NCBI RefSeq assembly: GCF_001263415.1
Contig: NZ_LGTE01000026.1
Span: 1 to 39,672 of the forward strand
DNA length: 39,672 nucleotides
Direction of reading: 5' to 3'
Origin: Thermincola ferriacetica
Lineage (GTDB): Bacteria > Bacillota > Thermincolia > Thermincolales > Thermincolaceae
The notes beneath the pieces were generated by a model that saw only the letters and a list, made by a program, of their open reading frames with translations, searched no databases and was not told the origin of the DNA. A program made the translations under genes and the position numbers. Of this stretch, positions 24,601 through 32,819 are shown piece after piece (the stretch's first letter is position 1; each line of letters begins with the position of its first letter).

Positions 24601-25221
24601 ATGACTGGTGTAAACTCAGACTGCAGGAAAATGGAAATGCTGAAACACCTGGGTGAATTAACGTTTTATGTCCGGTCCATGCTTATGAAAATTTTCGAAG
24701 GCTTCTTGCAGCATAAAAAGGGTGTGCTGGTTTCTGCTGAAGAATATGGATCAAAGGCTGACGGCTTGATTAATCAGCTTACGGCTGACGTTCTTTCTCC
24801 GGCGGAGGGGACAGGGGAAGAGGTTGACAGGACCACCGTTCTGCAGTTTCTCAAATCCGTGGAGCAGATCAAGTACTCCGCAGTGAAAATTGGCGAGAGT
24901 GTTAATAGCAAGATCAAAGACGGAGTCCTATTTAGTGATAAGGCCGTTACCGAATTAAAAGATGTTTTTGACGTGGTGCTGGACTGCCTGAAGAATGCCG
25001 GTGATTTGGCAGTGACCGGGAATAAAGTTATTGCCGGGCACCTGATTAGCCGGGCCGATCTTTATAATAGGGTGGTCATGGACTATGCTACCGAGCACGA
25101 AGAGCGTTTAATTCGCGGCATTTGTTTGCCGAAGTCATCAATTATTTACCTGACCATGATGGACAGCTTAAAAGATATTTTATGGAATATTAAAATTATA
25201 GGTAAAGCTTTTAACAAATGA
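24601..25221 (+). CDS. PhoU-like helical protein
   Basis: A 206-residue all-helical cytoplasmic protein. Segments such as LGELTFYVRSMLMKIFEGFLQHKKGVL and VEQIKYSAVKIGESVNSKIKDGVLFSDKAVTELK show the spacing of the PhoU helix bundle, as in the C-terminal domain of Na/phosphate cotransporters. The E/DxxxD metal-binding motifs of true PhoU are not clear, so a phosphate-signalling role is a guess. GGAGGT lies 8 bases before ATG, under an extended -10 promoter. The alpha/beta hydrolase begins 39 bases after the stop. Confidence 0.72.
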   Translation: MTGVNSDCRKMEMLKHLGELTFYVRSMLMKIFEGFLQHKKGVLVSAEEYGSKADGLINQLTADVLSPAEGTGEEVDRTTVLQFLKSVEQIKYSAVKIGESVNSKIKDGVLFSDKAVTELKDVFDVVLDCLKNAGDLAVTGNKVIAGHLISRADLYNRVVMDYATEHEERLIRGICLPKSSIIYLTMMDSLKDILWNIKIIGKAFNK

Positions 25222-25260
25222 CCCTAACCGGGTCATTTATTACGCACAGGGAGGGCCTGT

Positions 25261-26040
25261 ATGAGAAATGTCAGCTTTTTAAACAGCAGAGGACAGCGCT
25301 TAGCCGGGGTACTGCACCAACCAGACGATTGGCTGGGAGGGCCTACGATTGTTATTTGTCATGGGTTTCGTGGCTCCAAAGAGGGCAGTGGCAAGGCAGC
25401 CGTCTTTTCCGAAGAGGCTGTTGCCAGGGGCTACCGGGTATTGAGGTTTGACTTTGCCGGAACAGGGGACAGTGAAGGGGATTTTGCCAATATCACGTTA
25501 ACAGGATATATGGATGACCTTGCTTCAGCGATAGATTACCTCAGTAGAGAATCGAAGGGCCCCTTCATAGCTTTGGGCAGGAGTTTTGGCGGAACCACGG
25601 CTATCTGCCGCGCTGCTTTAGATAAACGAATTGCCGGGGTTTGTACCTGGGGCTCGCCTCACGATTTGGAAAAACTATTTATCGAGCCTTTAGATACTTA
25701 TTACGGTCCTTTAGGTGTCGACGAAGATAAGGTCTACCATATTGAAACCGAAACAGACAGCTATGAATTGAAAGCAGGTTTTTTCATAGATCTGAAAAGA
25801 TACAACGTGTTAAAAAATGTGCAGTCTGTTGCGCCGCGGCCTGTTCTGATCATTCACGGCAGTGAAGACTGCACCGTGCCTATGGAACAGGGCATCAAGC
25901 TCTTTGAAAATGCGCGGTATCCCAAAGAGTTGGCGATAATCGCCGGAGCGGACCACCGTTTTACCAGGAATTTCCGATATGTTTTTGATACCACTTTAAA
26001 GTGGCTGGAAAAATATTTTCCCGCAGGTTCAGCCAGGTGA
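25261..26040 (+). CDS. alpha/beta hydrolase
   Basis: A 259-residue serine hydrolase of the alpha/beta fold. HGFRGSKEGS near residue 37 carries the oxyanion region, FDFAGTGDSEG the conserved strand-turn, and GRSFGGTTA (near 101) the nucleophile Ser. The catalytic Asp is in HGSEDCTVP and His in ADHRF near the C-terminus. The family covers esterases and acyl-peptide/thioester hydrolases; the substrate is not deducible. AGGGAGG precedes ATG 25261. It probably shares the transcript of the preceding PhoU-like gene. Confidence 0.93.
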   Translation: MRNVSFLNSRGQRLAGVLHQPDDWLGGPTIVICHGFRGSKEGSGKAAVFSEEAVARGYRVLRFDFAGTGDSEGDFANITLTGYMDDLASAIDYLSRESKGPFIALGRSFGGTTAICRAALDKRIAGVCTWGSPHDLEKLFIEPLDTYYGPLGVDEDKVYHIETETDSYELKAGFFIDLKRYNVLKNVQSVAPRPVLIIHGSEDCTVPMEQGIKLFENARYPKELAIIAGADHRFTRNFRYVFDTTLKWLEKYFPAGSAR

Positions 26041-26256
26041 AACTGAATTATAGCAAGACTAAGTTTCATAAAAATGATTTACCTGAACAATAAATTACTT
26101 TTTTAGAAAAGGGCCCAGGTCTGACAGGAAATAACATTGTTGCATCGAAATAAATTTTACTAAAGGCAAAAAATGCAAAAATATTTACAGTTTCTATGTA
26201 GTATATAAATACTGTTTTCGCCTGGAGTATCTTTTCTAAAAAAGGAGTCTTTGACC

Positions 26257-26508
26257 ATGCGGGAACGGTTTATTTTGGTGTTTATATTTCACTTATTTTC
26301 TCTTTCTTTGGTGTTGCTGCCCAAAAACATTAAAGGTCCTGCGCTCTTTGTATTCAGCTCCGTTCCTATTCGCTTCCTGGACCTGGTCGCATTTCTATTA
26401 ATTGTAGGCGGTTCAATATACTTATACTCGATGCTGTTTAAATATTTGTTAAAACAGCAGCAGAAGACACATAAAAGGGAAAAGGTCGACCAAGACATCA
26501 AATCCTGA
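26257..26508 (+). CDS. small membrane protein, two helices
   Basis: An 83-residue protein. A hydrophobic helix at residues about 5-21 (ILVFIFHLFSLSLVLL) and a second at 40-64 (RFLDLVAFLLIVGGSIYLYSML) are joined by a short positively charged loop; the tail is Lys/Gln-rich and cytoplasmic by the positive-inside rule. No family is recognised. ATG 26257 is chosen over the in-frame TTG 26251 because AAAGGAG leaves a 9-base spacer. It stands alone between the hydrolase and the TrmL gene. Confidence 0.68.
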   Translation: MRERFILVFIFHLFSLSLVLLPKNIKGPALFVFSSVPIRFLDLVAFLLIVGGSIYLYSMLFKYLLKQQQKTHKREKVDQDIKS

Positions 26509-26589
26509 ATCTGTTGTCGGCAGCAAAGACTGCGTGCTAGGGGTGAACAAAATTGTACGGGTGAATAAGAATGTAGTGCAGTTCGGAAA

Positions 26590-26623
26590 AATAAAAGGGA
26601 CTATTAAATAAAAGGGACTATTA
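26590..26623 (+). repeat. 17-bp perfect tandem duplication
   Basis: AATAAAAGGGACTATTA occurs twice without a gap (26590-26606 and 26607-26623), immediately before the trmL ribosome-binding site. The unit contains AAAGGGA, similar to a ribosome-binding site. It looks like a recent duplication rather than a functional operator. Confidence 0.9.
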
Positions 26624-26643
26624 TCAGAAACAGGAGGACAAGC

Positions 26644-27102
26644 ATGAACATAGTCTTAGTAGAACCTGAAATTCCCGCCAATACCGGCAACATAGCCAGA
26701 ACCTGTGCTGTCACAGGTTCTGTTTTGCATTTAGTAAAACCTTTGGGTTTTTCGGTAGATGACAAGCATTTAAAAAGAGCCGGCCTGGATTACTGGCACC
26801 TGCTGGATATCCGGTATTACGAAAATTTTCAGGAACTAAAGGCGAAATATCCTGCCAGCAGGTTCTATTATGTGACCACCAAGGGCAAGAAATTCTATAC
26901 CGACGTTCCATATTCCGCCGATGATTTCCTGGTTTTCGGCAAAGAAACAGCCGGTTTGCCGAAGGAGCTGCTGGAAGAAAATGCGGAGTTCTGTATCCGC
27001 ATTCCCATGATAAACAATGTCAGGTCTCTGAACTTATCCAACTCAGTAGCTATAGTATTATATGAGGCCTGGCGCCAGCAGGGTTTTCCGTCAGGCACTT
27101 AA
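26644..27102 (+). CDS. trmL: tRNA (cytidine/uridine-2'-O)-methyltransferase TrmL
   Basis: A 152-residue SPOUT (alpha/beta-knot) methyltransferase that 2'-O-methylates the wobble nucleotide of tRNA-Leu isoacceptors. Signatures are NIVLVEPEIPANTGNIARTC at the start, VFGKETAGLPKELL in the middle, and the knot IPMINNVRSLNLSNSVAIVLYE near the end. Length matches TrmL (YibK) of other bacteria. CAGGAGG precedes ATG, just after the 17-bp tandem duplication. It converges with the CBS-domain gene. Confidence 0.95.
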   Translation: MNIVLVEPEIPANTGNIARTCAVTGSVLHLVKPLGFSVDDKHLKRAGLDYWHLLDIRYYENFQELKAKYPASRFYYVTTKGKKFYTDVPYSADDFLVFGKETAGLPKELLEENAEFCIRIPMINNVRSLNLSNSVAIVLYEAWRQQGFPSGT

Positions 27103-27111
27103 AATACCTTT

Positions 27112-27765
27112 TTAGGCACAGGGTAGAGAAACGGAGTTTTCTATACATGTAATATCGGTAACTGTATAGCCGTGGGACTTTAATTCTTTCAGAAACTGTT
27201 CCGCTTTTTCCCGGCGAATCTTCAAGACAATCTCCGTTTCAAAGGTAACCATATGGTCGATTAACACCCCAAATTTATCTGCCAGTCGCACCAAATCCGA
27301 TAAGAAACCTATTTTCTTCCGGTAGGGGATAGTAACCCGCACACCGGATTTGCCAAGCCCCAGGGAATTGATAAAGGCTTCGATGACGTCAGTGCGTGAA
27401 ATCAGTCCTATCACTTTGGAATGTTCAATCACCGGCAGGCAGCCTATTTTATGGTTCTTCATAAGCAGGGCCGCTTCCTCTATGGTAATGTGCGGATTAA
27501 TATGATAAGGATTGGGAACCATAACTTGCGTGATAGGTGTCCTCAGAAGAAGGTTTGTTTCAAAAGTTTTCCGTTCGTCGTGCTTATTCCTGGGGAAGAT
27601 TTTCAGGAGGTCCGATTCAGAAGTTACGCCCACTAAATGTTGTTTTCTGTCAACTACCGGCAGGTGGCGAACATCATGCTGTCTGATAAGTTCCAGGGCT
27701 TCCCCTACGGTGGCCTTTTCCGTTATAAGCACAACGGGTTGGGCCATCAGGTCTTTAACCAGCAT
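27112..27765 (-). CDS. CBS-domain-pair protein with C-terminal ACT-like region
   Basis: A 217-residue regulatory protein. Two CBS motifs form a Bateman pair: residues about 1-58 (VKDLMAQPVVLITEKATVGEAL... VRHLPVVDRKQHLVGVTS) and 76-136 (TPITQVMVPNPYHINPHITIEEAALLM... IGCLPVIEHSKVIGLIS). The C-terminal 80 residues contain a small alpha/beta region like ACT domains. Bateman modules bind adenine nucleotides and report energy state. ATG 27765 has GAAGG 9 bases upstream; the in-frame GTG 27774 is less likely. The partner it controls is not visible. Confidence 0.92.
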   Translation of the reverse strand: MLVKDLMAQPVVLITEKATVGEALELIRQHDVRHLPVVDRKQHLVGVTSESDLLKIFPRNKHDERKTFETNLLLRTPITQVMVPNPYHINPHITIEEAALLMKNHKIGCLPVIEHSKVIGLISRTDVIEAFINSLGLGKSGVRVTIPYRKKIGFLSDLVRLADKFGVLIDHMVTFETEIVLKIRREKAEQFLKELKSHGYTVTDITCIENSVSLPCA

Positions 27766-27918
27766 TGCAATCACCTTCTTTGCTCAGACTTATAATAACT
27801 TTTCGACGTTATTCGATTAAAATCCTTGTGTTTTGCGGAAAAAGTGGCGGCTGGAGAGGATTTCCTGTCAGAGTGTCGAAAACAAAATTTTAATTATTGC
27901 GAAAGGAGGCTCATTATA

Positions 27919-29019
27919 ATGAGTACTGCGGTAATAAAAAGGATAGGCGTGTTAACGGGCGGCGGAGACTGTCCCGGTTTGAATGCCGTCATTCGGGCGG
28001 TGGTAAAAACGGCTATTAATCAGTATGGTTTAGAAGTGTATGGCATTATGGACGGCTTTGGCGGACTGATTCATAACCAGTATACAAAACTGGATGTCAA
28101 GAGTGTATCTGGCATTTTACCCAGGGGTGGAACTATTCTCGGCACTACCAACAGGGATAATCCTTTTCGCTATCCTGTGAAGAAGAATGGGGAAACGGTT
28201 TACGTTGACAAATCTGATGAAATTATTGCCAATCTCAAAAAATTGGAGATCGATGCTCTGATTATTATAGGTGGAGACGGCAGCCTCAGTATTGGGAAGG
28301 AATTTTGGGATAAAGGATTTCCGGTTATTGGTATCCCCAAGACTATAGATAACGACCTTTCGGCCACGGATATAACCTTCGGTTTTGATACGGCCCTGCA
28401 TACGGCTACAGATGCTATCGACAAGCTGCATACTACGGCTGAGTCCCATCACCGGGTGATGATCCTGGAAGTTATGGGCCGCTATGCCGGCTGGATAGCC
28501 CTGGAAGCGGGGATAGCCGGCGGGGCCGACGTTATTCTGATTCCGGAAATCCCCTTTACAATTGAGGCAGTTTGCAGGAAAATCAGGGAACGAAAGGACA
28601 ACGGAAAGAAATTCAGCATCATAGTTGTGGCCGAAGGTGCCAGGAAAAAGGGCGGGGAGATGGTGGTAGCTAAGGTAATTCCCGACAGCGCCGACCCCAT
28701 CCGCCTTGGCGGTATAGGCAATAGTATTGCTGAAGAAATCGAAAAGTGTTCGGGTATGGAAACCAGGGTTACGGTGCTTGGCCACCTGCAGAGAGGAGGT
28801 AGCCCTACACCTTTTGACCGAATTCTCAGCACCCGGTATGGGGCTTGTGCTGTTAAAGCCTTGATGGAAGGTAAATTCGGCCATATGGTCTGTCTGAGAA
28901 ATACCCGTATAGAAACTGTTCCAATCGCCGACGCCGTAAAGCAGTTGCGTAAGGTACCGCCTGACGGTGACAAAGTATTTGCGGCCAAATCGGTAGGGAT
29001 CAGTTTTGGTGACGAGTAA
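27919..29019 (+). CDS. pfkA: 6-phosphofructokinase, group III type
   Basis: A 366-residue PFK that phosphorylates fructose 6-phosphate. The phosphate-donor loop reads GGDCPGLNAVIRA, and IIGGDGSLS has Gly rather than the Asp of PPi enzymes. The catalytic element is PKTIDNDL instead of PGTIDND, as in the mixed group III (Streptomyces- and Amycolatopsis-type) enzymes; some of these use ATP and others PPi, so the donor cannot be assigned with certainty. MGRYAGWIAL and GHLQRGGSPTPFDR are the F6P-binding segments. AAAGGAGG lies 9 bases before ATG. The methyltransferase gene follows 23 bases after the stop. Confidence 0.95.
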   Translation: MSTAVIKRIGVLTGGGDCPGLNAVIRAVVKTAINQYGLEVYGIMDGFGGLIHNQYTKLDVKSVSGILPRGGTILGTTNRDNPFRYPVKKNGETVYVDKSDEIIANLKKLEIDALIIIGGDGSLSIGKEFWDKGFPVIGIPKTIDNDLSATDITFGFDTALHTATDAIDKLHTTAESHHRVMILEVMGRYAGWIALEAGIAGGADVILIPEIPFTIEAVCRKIRERKDNGKKFSIIVVAEGARKKGGEMVVAKVIPDSADPIRLGGIGNSIAEEIEKCSGMETRVTVLGHLQRGGSPTPFDRILSTRYGACAVKALMEGKFGHMVCLRNTRIETVPIADAVKQLRKVPPDGDKVFAAKSVGISFGDE

Positions 29020-29042
29020 AACAAACCTGGAGACGATTATTG

Positions 29043-29792
29043 ATGGACCAGTATGTTAAGCTTGCCGACATTTACGATTATTTGGTGCAGGGCGTTGATT
29101 ATGACGATTGGTTTAACTATATTCGGGAAATCGCTGGCAGGTTCAATGTAAAGCTGACCGGCGTCCTGGATCTGGCCTGTGGTACGGGCAATACAACTCT
29201 GCCTTTTGCTAGACACAGTATAAAAGTATACGGTTTGGACCTTTCCGGGGCCATGCTGGATAAAGCCAGGGAAAAAGCCGCGGCGGAAAACCTGACCGTT
29301 GAATTCCTACAACAGGATATGCGTGAACTACGATTGCCGGAAAAGGTGGATCTGGTGACCTGTTACCACGACGGGTTAAATTACATAACGGCATATACCG
29401 ACATGGTAAAAGTTTTCCACGGAGTCTACTCCGCTCTCCGGCCTGGCGGATTATTCATTTTTGACATGAACGCTGTTGCCAAACTGGCCAAAGGGGCGAG
29501 CAACGATACCACCTTCCTCGATGAAGAGGATATGTCTCTTATTTGGGAGACCGACTACAACCCTGCGGAAGACTTATGGGAAATAAGGTTAACGGGTTTC
29601 ATTAAGAAAGGGGCTCTTTACGAGAAGTTCTACGAAGTTCACCAAGAGAAATATTATTCAAGAGATGAAATAATAGCGGCTTTGGGACGAACGGGTTTTG
29701 AACTGCTGGCAGAATACCACGGATTCACTTTTGACCCGCCAAACCCTTCGACCAGAAGGGTCTTTTATGTTGCCCGTAAACCGAACGGTTAA
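29043..29792 (+). CDS. class I SAM-dependent methyltransferase
   Basis: A 249-residue soluble methyltransferase. Motif I is VLDLACGTGNTTLPFA near residue 42; motif II is the acidic GLDLSGAMLDKAREKA; FLQQDMRELRLPEKVDLVTC is motif III and ALRPGGLFIFDMN motif IV. The substrate, small molecule or macromolecule, is unknown. ATG 29043 preferred to the TTG 29040 directly before it. The stop overlaps that of the convergent polysaccharide deacetylase gene by 4 bases. It follows pfkA closely, probably by operon convenience. Confidence 0.93.
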   Translation: MDQYVKLADIYDYLVQGVDYDDWFNYIREIAGRFNVKLTGVLDLACGTGNTTLPFARHSIKVYGLDLSGAMLDKAREKAAAENLTVEFLQQDMRELRLPEKVDLVTCYHDGLNYITAYTDMVKVFHGVYSALRPGGLFIFDMNAVAKLAKGASNDTTFLDEEDMSLIWETDYNPAEDLWEIRLTGFIKKGALYEKFYEVHQEKYYSRDEIIAALGRTGFELLAEYHGFTFDPPNPSTRRVFYVARKPNG

Positions 29793-30607
29793 TAGGGTTC
29801 TCCTTCCACGGCGGTTATGAAACCGGTTCTGTTGGTATAACCGGTAATGCGGAAACGGTTTAACCTATAAGGGTCGGAAGTTTTAATAACGGGACCGATA
29901 GCAGTGGTAAAGGCACAGGAATAACCTGCCTTTTTAACCATTTGCGCCACATCGTCGTCCAAATTGCCGTAAGGATAGGCAAAACTGGTAACGGGGACGC
30001 CCAGCCGTTTTTCCAGTGCTCTTTTGCTTTCAGCGATTTCATAAGCGGCAACAGTTCTGTTTATTCTGGCCAGATGGGGATGACTTAAGGTATGGGAACC
30101 AAATTCAAAACCATACCGTTTCATCTCCATTATCTGATTCCAGTTAAGCAGTTTGTTATAAGGCTGTTTGCCTATTTTCACATCCCATACGTTGTAGCGG
30201 CCGATATCATCGGCCACGAGGAAAATAACACCCTTAAAGCCGTAACGCTTCATAATCGGGTAAGCAAAAAGATAGTTGTCTTCATAACCGTCGTCAAAAG
30301 TAATCAAAATTGGCCTTTTTGGCAGGGTTTTTTTGTGGCGTAGGTAGTTTATGAGATCTGTGCTGGAGATAGTCGTGAAACCGCGCTGTTTTAGGTATCG
30401 CATCTGCCAGCTAAATTCGTTGGGGTCAACCCGTAAGCCCTTGCCGCCGCTTGACCTGTAAGGATTGACTTTGTGATACATCAGGACAGGGATAGGCCTT
30501 TGGTTATCTGTTAATTTCAGCGCTGGGGCCTCTGCTCTGCCGGCCAGAAAAGTAATAAAGGCAAAGATTAGGACAAGCAATATTAACAGGTGGGAAAATT
30601 TCCGCAT
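29789..30607 (-). CDS. secreted polysaccharide deacetylase
   Basis: A 272-residue enzyme with an N-terminal signal anchor (LLILLVLIFAFITFLAG) and a NodB-homology domain. The metal site is TFDDGYED (Asp-Asp) with SHTLSHPHL (two His), and the late motif FAYPYGNLDDDV completes it. The VLMYHKVNPYR element before the domain is common in Firmicute members. It should remove N-acetyl groups from peptidoglycan or another amino-sugar polymer outside the membrane. It is opposite to its neighbours and its stop overlaps that of the methyltransferase. Confidence 0.94.
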   Translation of the reverse strand: MRKFSHLLILLVLIFAFITFLAGRAEAPALKLTDNQRPIPVLMYHKVNPYRSSGGKGLRVDPNEFSWQMRYLKQRGFTTISSTDLINYLRHKKTLPKRPILITFDDGYEDNYLFAYPIMKRYGFKGVIFLVADDIGRYNVWDVKIGKQPYNKLLNWNQIMEMKRYGFEFGSHTLSHPHLARINRTVAAYEIAESKRALEKRLGVPVTSFAYPYGNLDDDVAQMVKKAGYSCAFTTAIGPVIKTSDPYRLNRFRITGYTNRTGFITAVEGEPY

Positions 30608-30645
30608 AACACGGGCATTCCTTTCCTTTGTAAAATTGCTTTTTT

Positions 30646-30669
30646 CAACAATATATCACATATTTGTTG
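30646..30669. promoter_or_regulatory. 24-bp palindrome, possible operator
   Basis: CAACAATATATCACATATTTGTTG is close to a perfect palindrome except for the few central bases (written here only as its 6-base ends CAACAA and TTGTTG). It sits between the minus-strand deacetylase start (30607) and the plus-strand ATC-hydrolase-like gene (30744), as expected for a divergent operator. Confidence 0.45.
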
Positions 30670-30743
30670 TCCAGTGTTATAAAAAAAATCGGTAATATTT
30701 ATCTCTTTTAATAATTGCCTGAATGGACAATGAGGAGGTCAAT

Positions 30744-31235
30744 ATGGAGGACAAAGTAACCGGAGAAGAACTAAGGGACGCGGTGCGGGCAGCCATAGAA
30801 GACAGGGCTGTTTGGCTCTACCTTATCCTGAAGGAATTACAGGGCGGTAAAGAAATTACGGAGGTTCCTGCTGTTTCGGAAGCAATATTTAAATTTGGAC
30901 GGCAAAAAGGAGAACAGATGCCGCCTGCCGATAACCCAGGCGATTGGGCCAGAAGCCTGATAACGCCGGTGGGCAGCATGGTATTTGAACAAAAGCTGGT
31001 TGAGGAAAGTGATAACCGGGCAGTTATTGAATTTTCGTATTGTCCGCTGGTGGAAGCCTGGAAAAAGCAAGGGGCTTCTGATAAAGAAGTTGCTGCCCTT
31101 TGCAAAATGGCTAGGTGTGGCGACCATGGGCGGATAGCCTCTTTTCCTTTCAAGCTTACTTTTGAAAAATTGCTGGCGGAAGGGGATAAAGTATGCCGGC
31201 TGTTGGTTGAGAGGGAAGATATTCGACAAGAATAA
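30744..31235 (+). CDS. ATC hydrolase-like protein (L-2-amino-thiazoline-4-carboxylate hydrolase family)
   Basis: A 163-residue soluble protein. The C-terminal half, FSYCPLVEAWKKQG and CKMARCGDHGRIASFPFKL, has the Cys pair and following pattern of the ATC-hydrolase family (PF14196-like). That family includes the L-2-amino-thiazoline-4-carboxylate hydrolase of Pseudomonas, but most members have unknown substrates. The ATG at 30744 is chosen because GAGGAGG leaves a good spacer; an in-frame ATG at 30723 lies further up. The MobA-FdhD gene begins 54 bases later, so it may be in the same transcript, and ATC/cysteine-related sulfur chemistry would be in keeping with that; inference. Confidence 0.8.
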   Translation: MEDKVTGEELRDAVRAAIEDRAVWLYLILKELQGGKEITEVPAVSEAIFKFGRQKGEQMPPADNPGDWARSLITPVGSMVFEQKLVEESDNRAVIEFSYCPLVEAWKKQGASDKEVAALCKMARCGDHGRIASFPFKLTFEKLLAEGDKVCRLLVEREDIRQE

Positions 31236-31289
31236 GTTTTTCAAGTATAATTTAAGAAAGTTTCTTAATTATTATTTTGGGGTGACTAC

Positions 31290-32816
31290 ATGGAAGACGG
31301 TAGCCTGGTCATATTATCCGGCGGTCAAAACACCCGCATGGGACAGAACAAGGCCTTTTTAAGGGTCCGGGATGTCCCCATTATAGAAAAAATCATTGGC
31401 GAACTGGGGACGGTATTTAAAGAAATCATTATTGTAACTAACGCTCCCCATGCTTATAAAGGTTTGCAAAATATTCGCATAGTCACCGATATTTATCCTG
31501 GCAAAGGGCCCTTGAGTGGTATCCATGCCGGGTTGACCCATGCATCCCTGGACAGAAGTTTAATAGTGGCCTGTGATATGCCTTTCGTAGCCAGAAAAAC
31601 GGCACAGCGGCTGTTTCGCCAAAGCCGCGGTTGGGATGTTACCGTTCCGGTTATAGAGGGGAAATACCAACCTCTGTTTGCTATTTATGCTAAAAGCTGT
31701 CTAAAACCCATTGAGCAGCAGTTGCAGGCGGGGATATATAAAATTACGTCCTTTTACAGCCAGGTTCGGGTAAGAGAAATAGATTACAGTGAACTGAATA
31801 ACGGAATTGCGCCGGAAAAGTTTTTTTACAACGTAAATACCCCCGCGGAACTGGAAGAAGCCAGAAAAATGGCAACAGAAATCTGTGGAGAAGACAATAT
31901 TGGGGAAGACAACATTCATGAAGAAAATACTCAGGAAGATAATTCCCAGGAAAATAATTCTCTGGAAGACAATCAGGAAAATAATACTCCGGAAGACAAA
32001 ATTCAGGAGGATAATGCTCAGCGAAGAAGTGCTCGGCAGGATAAGAAATACCTTCAGGCTTACCGCTGGAAAGCCGGGATCGTAGAGCTAATAGATGACC
32101 CGCTGGCAGCAGAAAGTCCTCTGACTGTTTTTCTGAACGACCAGGAAATTGTGACCCTTTTATGCTCACCGGTAAACCAGGACGAACTGGCTGTGGGGTT
32201 CCTTGTCTCTGAAGGGCTGATAAAAGGGGATGCCGGAGAAATCAGGGTAAGGGTTGACTGTGAGCGGGGAATGGCCTGGGTAACAGCCGATAAGGTCAGT
32301 ATTATTGCTGAGCAGACTTTTTTGAAACGATATATCACAACGGGCTGCGGTAAGGGTACCACTTTTTATAATGTTATGGACGCCAAATGCCGGCCGGTGA
32401 CGGGTCAGATCACAGTTGCGGCTGAAAAGATTATTGAATTGATGACCCGGACCCAGCAGGTTTCCCGCCTGTTCAAGGATACGGGAGGTGTGCACCTGGC
32501 AGCACTCTGTTCCGTGGACAGGATGATTTTATACCGGGAAGATATAGGACGCCATAATGCCCTGGATAAGATTGTGGGCAGGTGTTACATGGACAATATA
32601 TCTGTGGATGATAAAATTCTTTTCACAACGGGTAGGCTTTCTTCGGAAATTCTTCTCAAAGTGGCTAAATTGGGAGCGCCTATCCTGGTTTCCAGGTCAG
32701 CGCCGACCGAATTGGCGGTAAAACTGGCGAGACAACTGGGGGTAACCCTCATCGGTTTTGCCAGGGGCGGGCGCTTTAACCTTTATGCCAATGAATACCG
32801 GGTCCTGGGGGGTTGA
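31290..32816 (+). CDS. MobA-FdhD fusion protein
   Basis: A 508-residue two-enzyme fusion. Residues 1 to about 195 are MobA, molybdenum cofactor guanylyltransferase: ILSGGQNTRMGQNKAFL is the GTP/Mg loop, with DIYPGKGPLSGIHAGL and VACDMPFV following. Residues 200-243 are a degenerate E-D-N-rich linker, each 15 bp of DNA repeating (see 31887-32018). Residues about 258-508 are FdhD, the sulfurtransferase that delivers sulfur to the bis-MGD cofactor of formate dehydrogenase: PLTVFLNDQEIVTLLCSP, ITTGCGKGTTF and DIGRHNALDKIVG. The single Cys in GCGKG replaces the CxxC of E. coli FdhD. It would join guanylation and sulfuration of the molybdenum cofactor. mobB follows by 3 bases. Confidence 0.93.
   Translation: MEDGSLVILSGGQNTRMGQNKAFLRVRDVPIIEKIIGELGTVFKEIIIVTNAPHAYKGLQNIRIVTDIYPGKGPLSGIHAGLTHASLDRSLIVACDMPFVARKTAQRLFRQSRGWDVTVPVIEGKYQPLFAIYAKSCLKPIEQQLQAGIYKITSFYSQVRVREIDYSELNNGIAPEKFFYNVNTPAELEEARKMATEICGEDNIGEDNIHEENTQEDNSQENNSLEDNQENNTPEDKIQEDNAQRRSARQDKKYLQAYRWKAGIVELIDDPLAAESPLTVFLNDQEIVTLLCSPVNQDELAVGFLVSEGLIKGDAGEIRVRVDCERGMAWVTADKVSIIAEQTFLKRYITTGCGKGTTFYNVMDAKCRPVTGQITVAAEKIIELMTRTQQVSRLFKDTGGVHLAALCSVDRMILYREDIGRHNALDKIVGRCYMDNISVDDKILFTTGRLSSEILLKVAKLGAPILVSRSAPTELAVKLARQLGVTLIGFARGGRFNLYANEYRVLGG
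31887..32018 (+). repeat. in-frame 15-bp minisatellite coding the acidic linker
   Basis: Nine degenerate units based on CAGGAAGATAATNCT follow one another (one unit is 12 bp), each coding E-D-N or E-N-N-x. They encode the linker of MobA-FdhD and keep the frame, as multiples of 3 should. The array could vary in length between strains. Confidence 0.9.
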
Positions 32817-32819
32817 CCA

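Noticed and set aside
28117-28884. Long antisense open frame (255 codons) inside pfkA
   Set aside because: The plus strand is a complete phosphofructokinase; the antisense frame has no ribosome-binding site or recognisable motif and results from GC-rich third positions.
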